Below are positions 62,633 through 64,000 of a stretch of 64,000 nucleotides of DNA, one piece after another. The notes below the pieces were generated by a model. The model had not been told where the DNA came from, made no database searches, and worked only from the letters and a program-made list of their open reading frames with translations. Positions within the stretch are counted from its first letter, which is position 1. Every line of letters starts with the position of its first letter. This DNA is from Marinobacter flavimaris (GTDB lineage Bacteria > Pseudomonadota > Gammaproteobacteria > Pseudomonadales > Oleiphilaceae), in contig NZ_PSSW01000005.1 in NCBI RefSeq assembly GCF_002933295.1, positions 186,001-250,000 of the forward strand. Reading direction: 5' to 3'. The position numbers and the translations under genes were made by a program.

Positions 62633-63343
62633 CTAGCGAAGGTAATATTCGACGGTTGAGACTACCCGGACGGTTTTTACCGGCTGTTGCTGCTCCATAA
62701 TGCCCGGCGCCTGATCCCGGGCCAGAATCTGGAAAACGCCCTGATTGGCGCGTCGCAGCCCCCCGAGTTCCGCTTTCGCATCCTGGGCGAACTGGTCGGC
62801 AGCTTCCCGGGCCGATGCCGTTGCCTCGGCAATCATCTCCGGCTTGATGTCGTTGAGCCCGTTAAATACGTACGTCGGGCCGGGCGGGCCGTAGTCCGAA
62901 GACAGCATCACTCCGGAGTCCACCAGTTCACTGACACCCTGGGCTGCCTGCCGGATCCGGTCGATGTCAGTACTGCGCACCATCAGCGTCTGGCTGATGA
63001 TGAACTTCTGCTCTCCGTTGTTGGCCTGGTAGGGGTTGGCCCGGGTATCGGTAACATCCAGGCGCTGGAGTTCGACCGCATTCTGGTCAATGGCCTGCAG
63101 TTTGAGGAACGCCATGATCGCGTCCCGGCTGCTTCTGGCCCTTTCCTGGGCTTCACTCAGGGACGCACCGGTGGCGACAAAGCGGATCGGCCACAGGGCC
63201 AGATCGGCATTCACTTCCCGTTCAGCCACACCTTTAACGGTCACGTAGCGGTCGCCGGTGCGCAGATCGGTCAGGCCATTGCCAATCAGGGCGGCAGAAA
63301 TGATGGCACTGACGCCGAGAATCACTGAGGCAAAAAGTTTCAT
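62633..63343 (-). CDS. SIMPL domain protein (DUF541)
   Basis: 236 residues. A signal or anchor segment (LFASVILGVSAIISAALIG) is followed by the SIMPL domain: YVTVKGVAEREVNADLALWP, SEAQERARSSRDAIMAFLK and QQFAQDAKAELGGLRRANQG-type segments. SIMPL proteins are periplasmic, with poorly defined roles in oxidative stress and channel formation. It is convergent with the GH84 gene, 9 bases apart, and divergent from the macro-domain gene. Confidence 0.87.
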   Translation of the reverse strand: MKLFASVILGVSAIISAALIGNGLTDLRTGDRYVTVKGVAEREVNADLALWPIRFVATGASLSEAQERARSSRDAIMAFLKLQAIDQNAVELQRLDVTDTRANPYQANNGEQKFIISQTLMVRSTDIDRIRQAAQGVSELVDSGVMLSSDYGPPGPTYVFNGLNDIKPEMIAEATASAREAADQFAQDAKAELGGLRRANQGVFQILARDQAPGIMEQQQPVKTVRVVSTVEYYLR

Positions 63344-63459
63344 GGGGTGTCCCTGTATTACGTCACCGGAATGTTCCGGAAAGCATCCGGTGTCTGGCTG
63401 CTATCCTGAGATCATGGTCAAGATTAGCGTTTCACGCCCCAAGCGAAAAGGAAGGAAAC

Positions 63460-63993
63460 ATGACGGTTGTGAAAGTTGAGTGCATCAGAGGAAACATTGC
63501 TGAACAGCAGGATATGGATGTGATCGTCAATGCCGCCAACGCCGAACTGTTGCCAGGGAGTGGCGTGGCAGGCGCCATACACAGCGCCGCCGGACCGGGG
63601 CTGGCAGAGGAATGCCGGGCTCTGGCGCCGATCAGGCCGGGGCAGGCAGTTATCAGCTCGGCTCACGAGCTGCCAAACCAACACGTAATCCATTGTCTGG
63701 GGCCGGTTTACGGGGTCGACGAGCCATCCGACCGTTTGCTGGCCGAGTGTTTCAGAAATGCCCTGTTGCTGGCAGATCGGCATAAGCTGACGTCCATCGC
63801 TTTTCCTGCCATCTCCACCGGGGTTTTCGGCTATCCACTGCAGGATGCGGCGGCAGTGGCCATGAAGGCGGTGTCTGACACGCTGGCGGAGCTCAACTCT
63901 GTTCGCCTTGTCCGGTTTGTGCTGTTCAGCGACGAGGACCGGAAGGTGTTTGAACAGGCACTTGAGTTGGAATCGGGCCTGTCAGGCCGGTAG
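63460..63993 (+). CDS. macro-domain protein, probable O-acetyl-ADP-ribose deacetylase
   Basis: 177 residues, one macro domain. DVIVNAANAELLPGSGVAGA is the ADP-ribose-binding loop, and IAFPAISTGVFGYPLQDAA is the second phosphate loop. It resembles the YmdB/MacroD-type that removes acetyl or mono-ADP-ribose groups. AAAGGAAGG lies upstream of the start. The stop is 7 bases before the window's end, so the gene is complete. Confidence 0.9.
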   Translation: MTVVKVECIRGNIAEQQDMDVIVNAANAELLPGSGVAGAIHSAAGPGLAEECRALAPIRPGQAVISSAHELPNQHVIHCLGPVYGVDEPSDRLLAECFRNALLLADRHKLTSIAFPAISTGVFGYPLQDAAAVAMKAVSDTLAELNSVRLVRFVLFSDEDRKVFEQALELESGLSGR

Positions 63994-64000
63994 CCGGCCG

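Overview
The window is a densely coded stretch of about 58% GC chromosome from a gammaproteobacterium. Several gene orders point this way: rpe-gph-trpE-trpG-trpD-trpC, amgK-murU divergent from lptD-surA-pdxA-rsmA-apaH, a foldase-dependent lipase pair, and a glycine-betaine ABC operon. The overall protein character suggests a marine genus such as Marinobacter. That genus call is inference; no rRNA or other marker is present.

Layout. 1-7.5 kb: a hydrolase cut by the left edge, a sterol-desaturase-like hydroxylase, a GST, two lipoproteins, and the proX-proW-proV betaine uptake operon. 7.8-11 kb: M14 peptidase, hydrolase, GST and DUF4202 genes. 11-17 kb: the trp operon with rpe and gph on the minus strand, including a short Trp-rich leader ORF before trpE. 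17-20.5 kb: DUF3530, a TerB/DnaJ protein and the MurU/AmgK muropeptide-recycling pair. 20.6-29.3 kb: lptD-surA-pdxA-rsmA-apaH-DUF423, thiS-thiG and slmA. 29.3-29.7 kb: a gene-free 500-bp stretch packed with repeats. 29.8-42.8 kb: IMPase-like and aminotransferase genes, a periplasmic-binding/OmpA fusion, a two-component pair whose gene ends overlap, lipase plus foldase, a PAS chemoreceptor, a PAS-GGDEF-EAL protein and an AraC regulator. 42.8-48.6 kb: an RND efflux pair, a membrane J-protein and a short secretin-like protein. 48.6-52.5 kb: a DAHP synthase with an aromatic-codon leader and attenuator, LysE, a dihydrolipoamide-dehydrogenase-like flavoprotein and DUF2061. 52.7-64 kb: Dps, a phosphatase-like lipoprotein, a GGR-like reductase with a CFA synthase, a TRAP transporter, a ferritin-like protein, a GH84-like enzyme, SIMPL and macro-domain proteins.

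The most notable signals are regulatory or repetitive rather than protein-coding. (1) The DAHP synthase gene is preceded by a 45-codon ORF with nine aromatic codons in eleven, a strong terminator, and a mutually exclusive antiterminator pairing. (2) A 26-codon GTG-started ORF with three Trp codons and a good ribosome-binding site precedes trpE. Together these suggest that the entry step and the Trp branch of aromatic synthesis are both controlled by leader translation. (3) Four intergenic elements share a homologous 53-56 bp loop, but each has its own 22-29 bp inverted-repeat arms. The arms differ in sequence between copies yet remain self-complementary within each copy. One copy lies inside the trp operon, and two flank a REPIN-like pair. 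No phage, insertion sequence, CRISPR array, tRNA or rRNA was seen.
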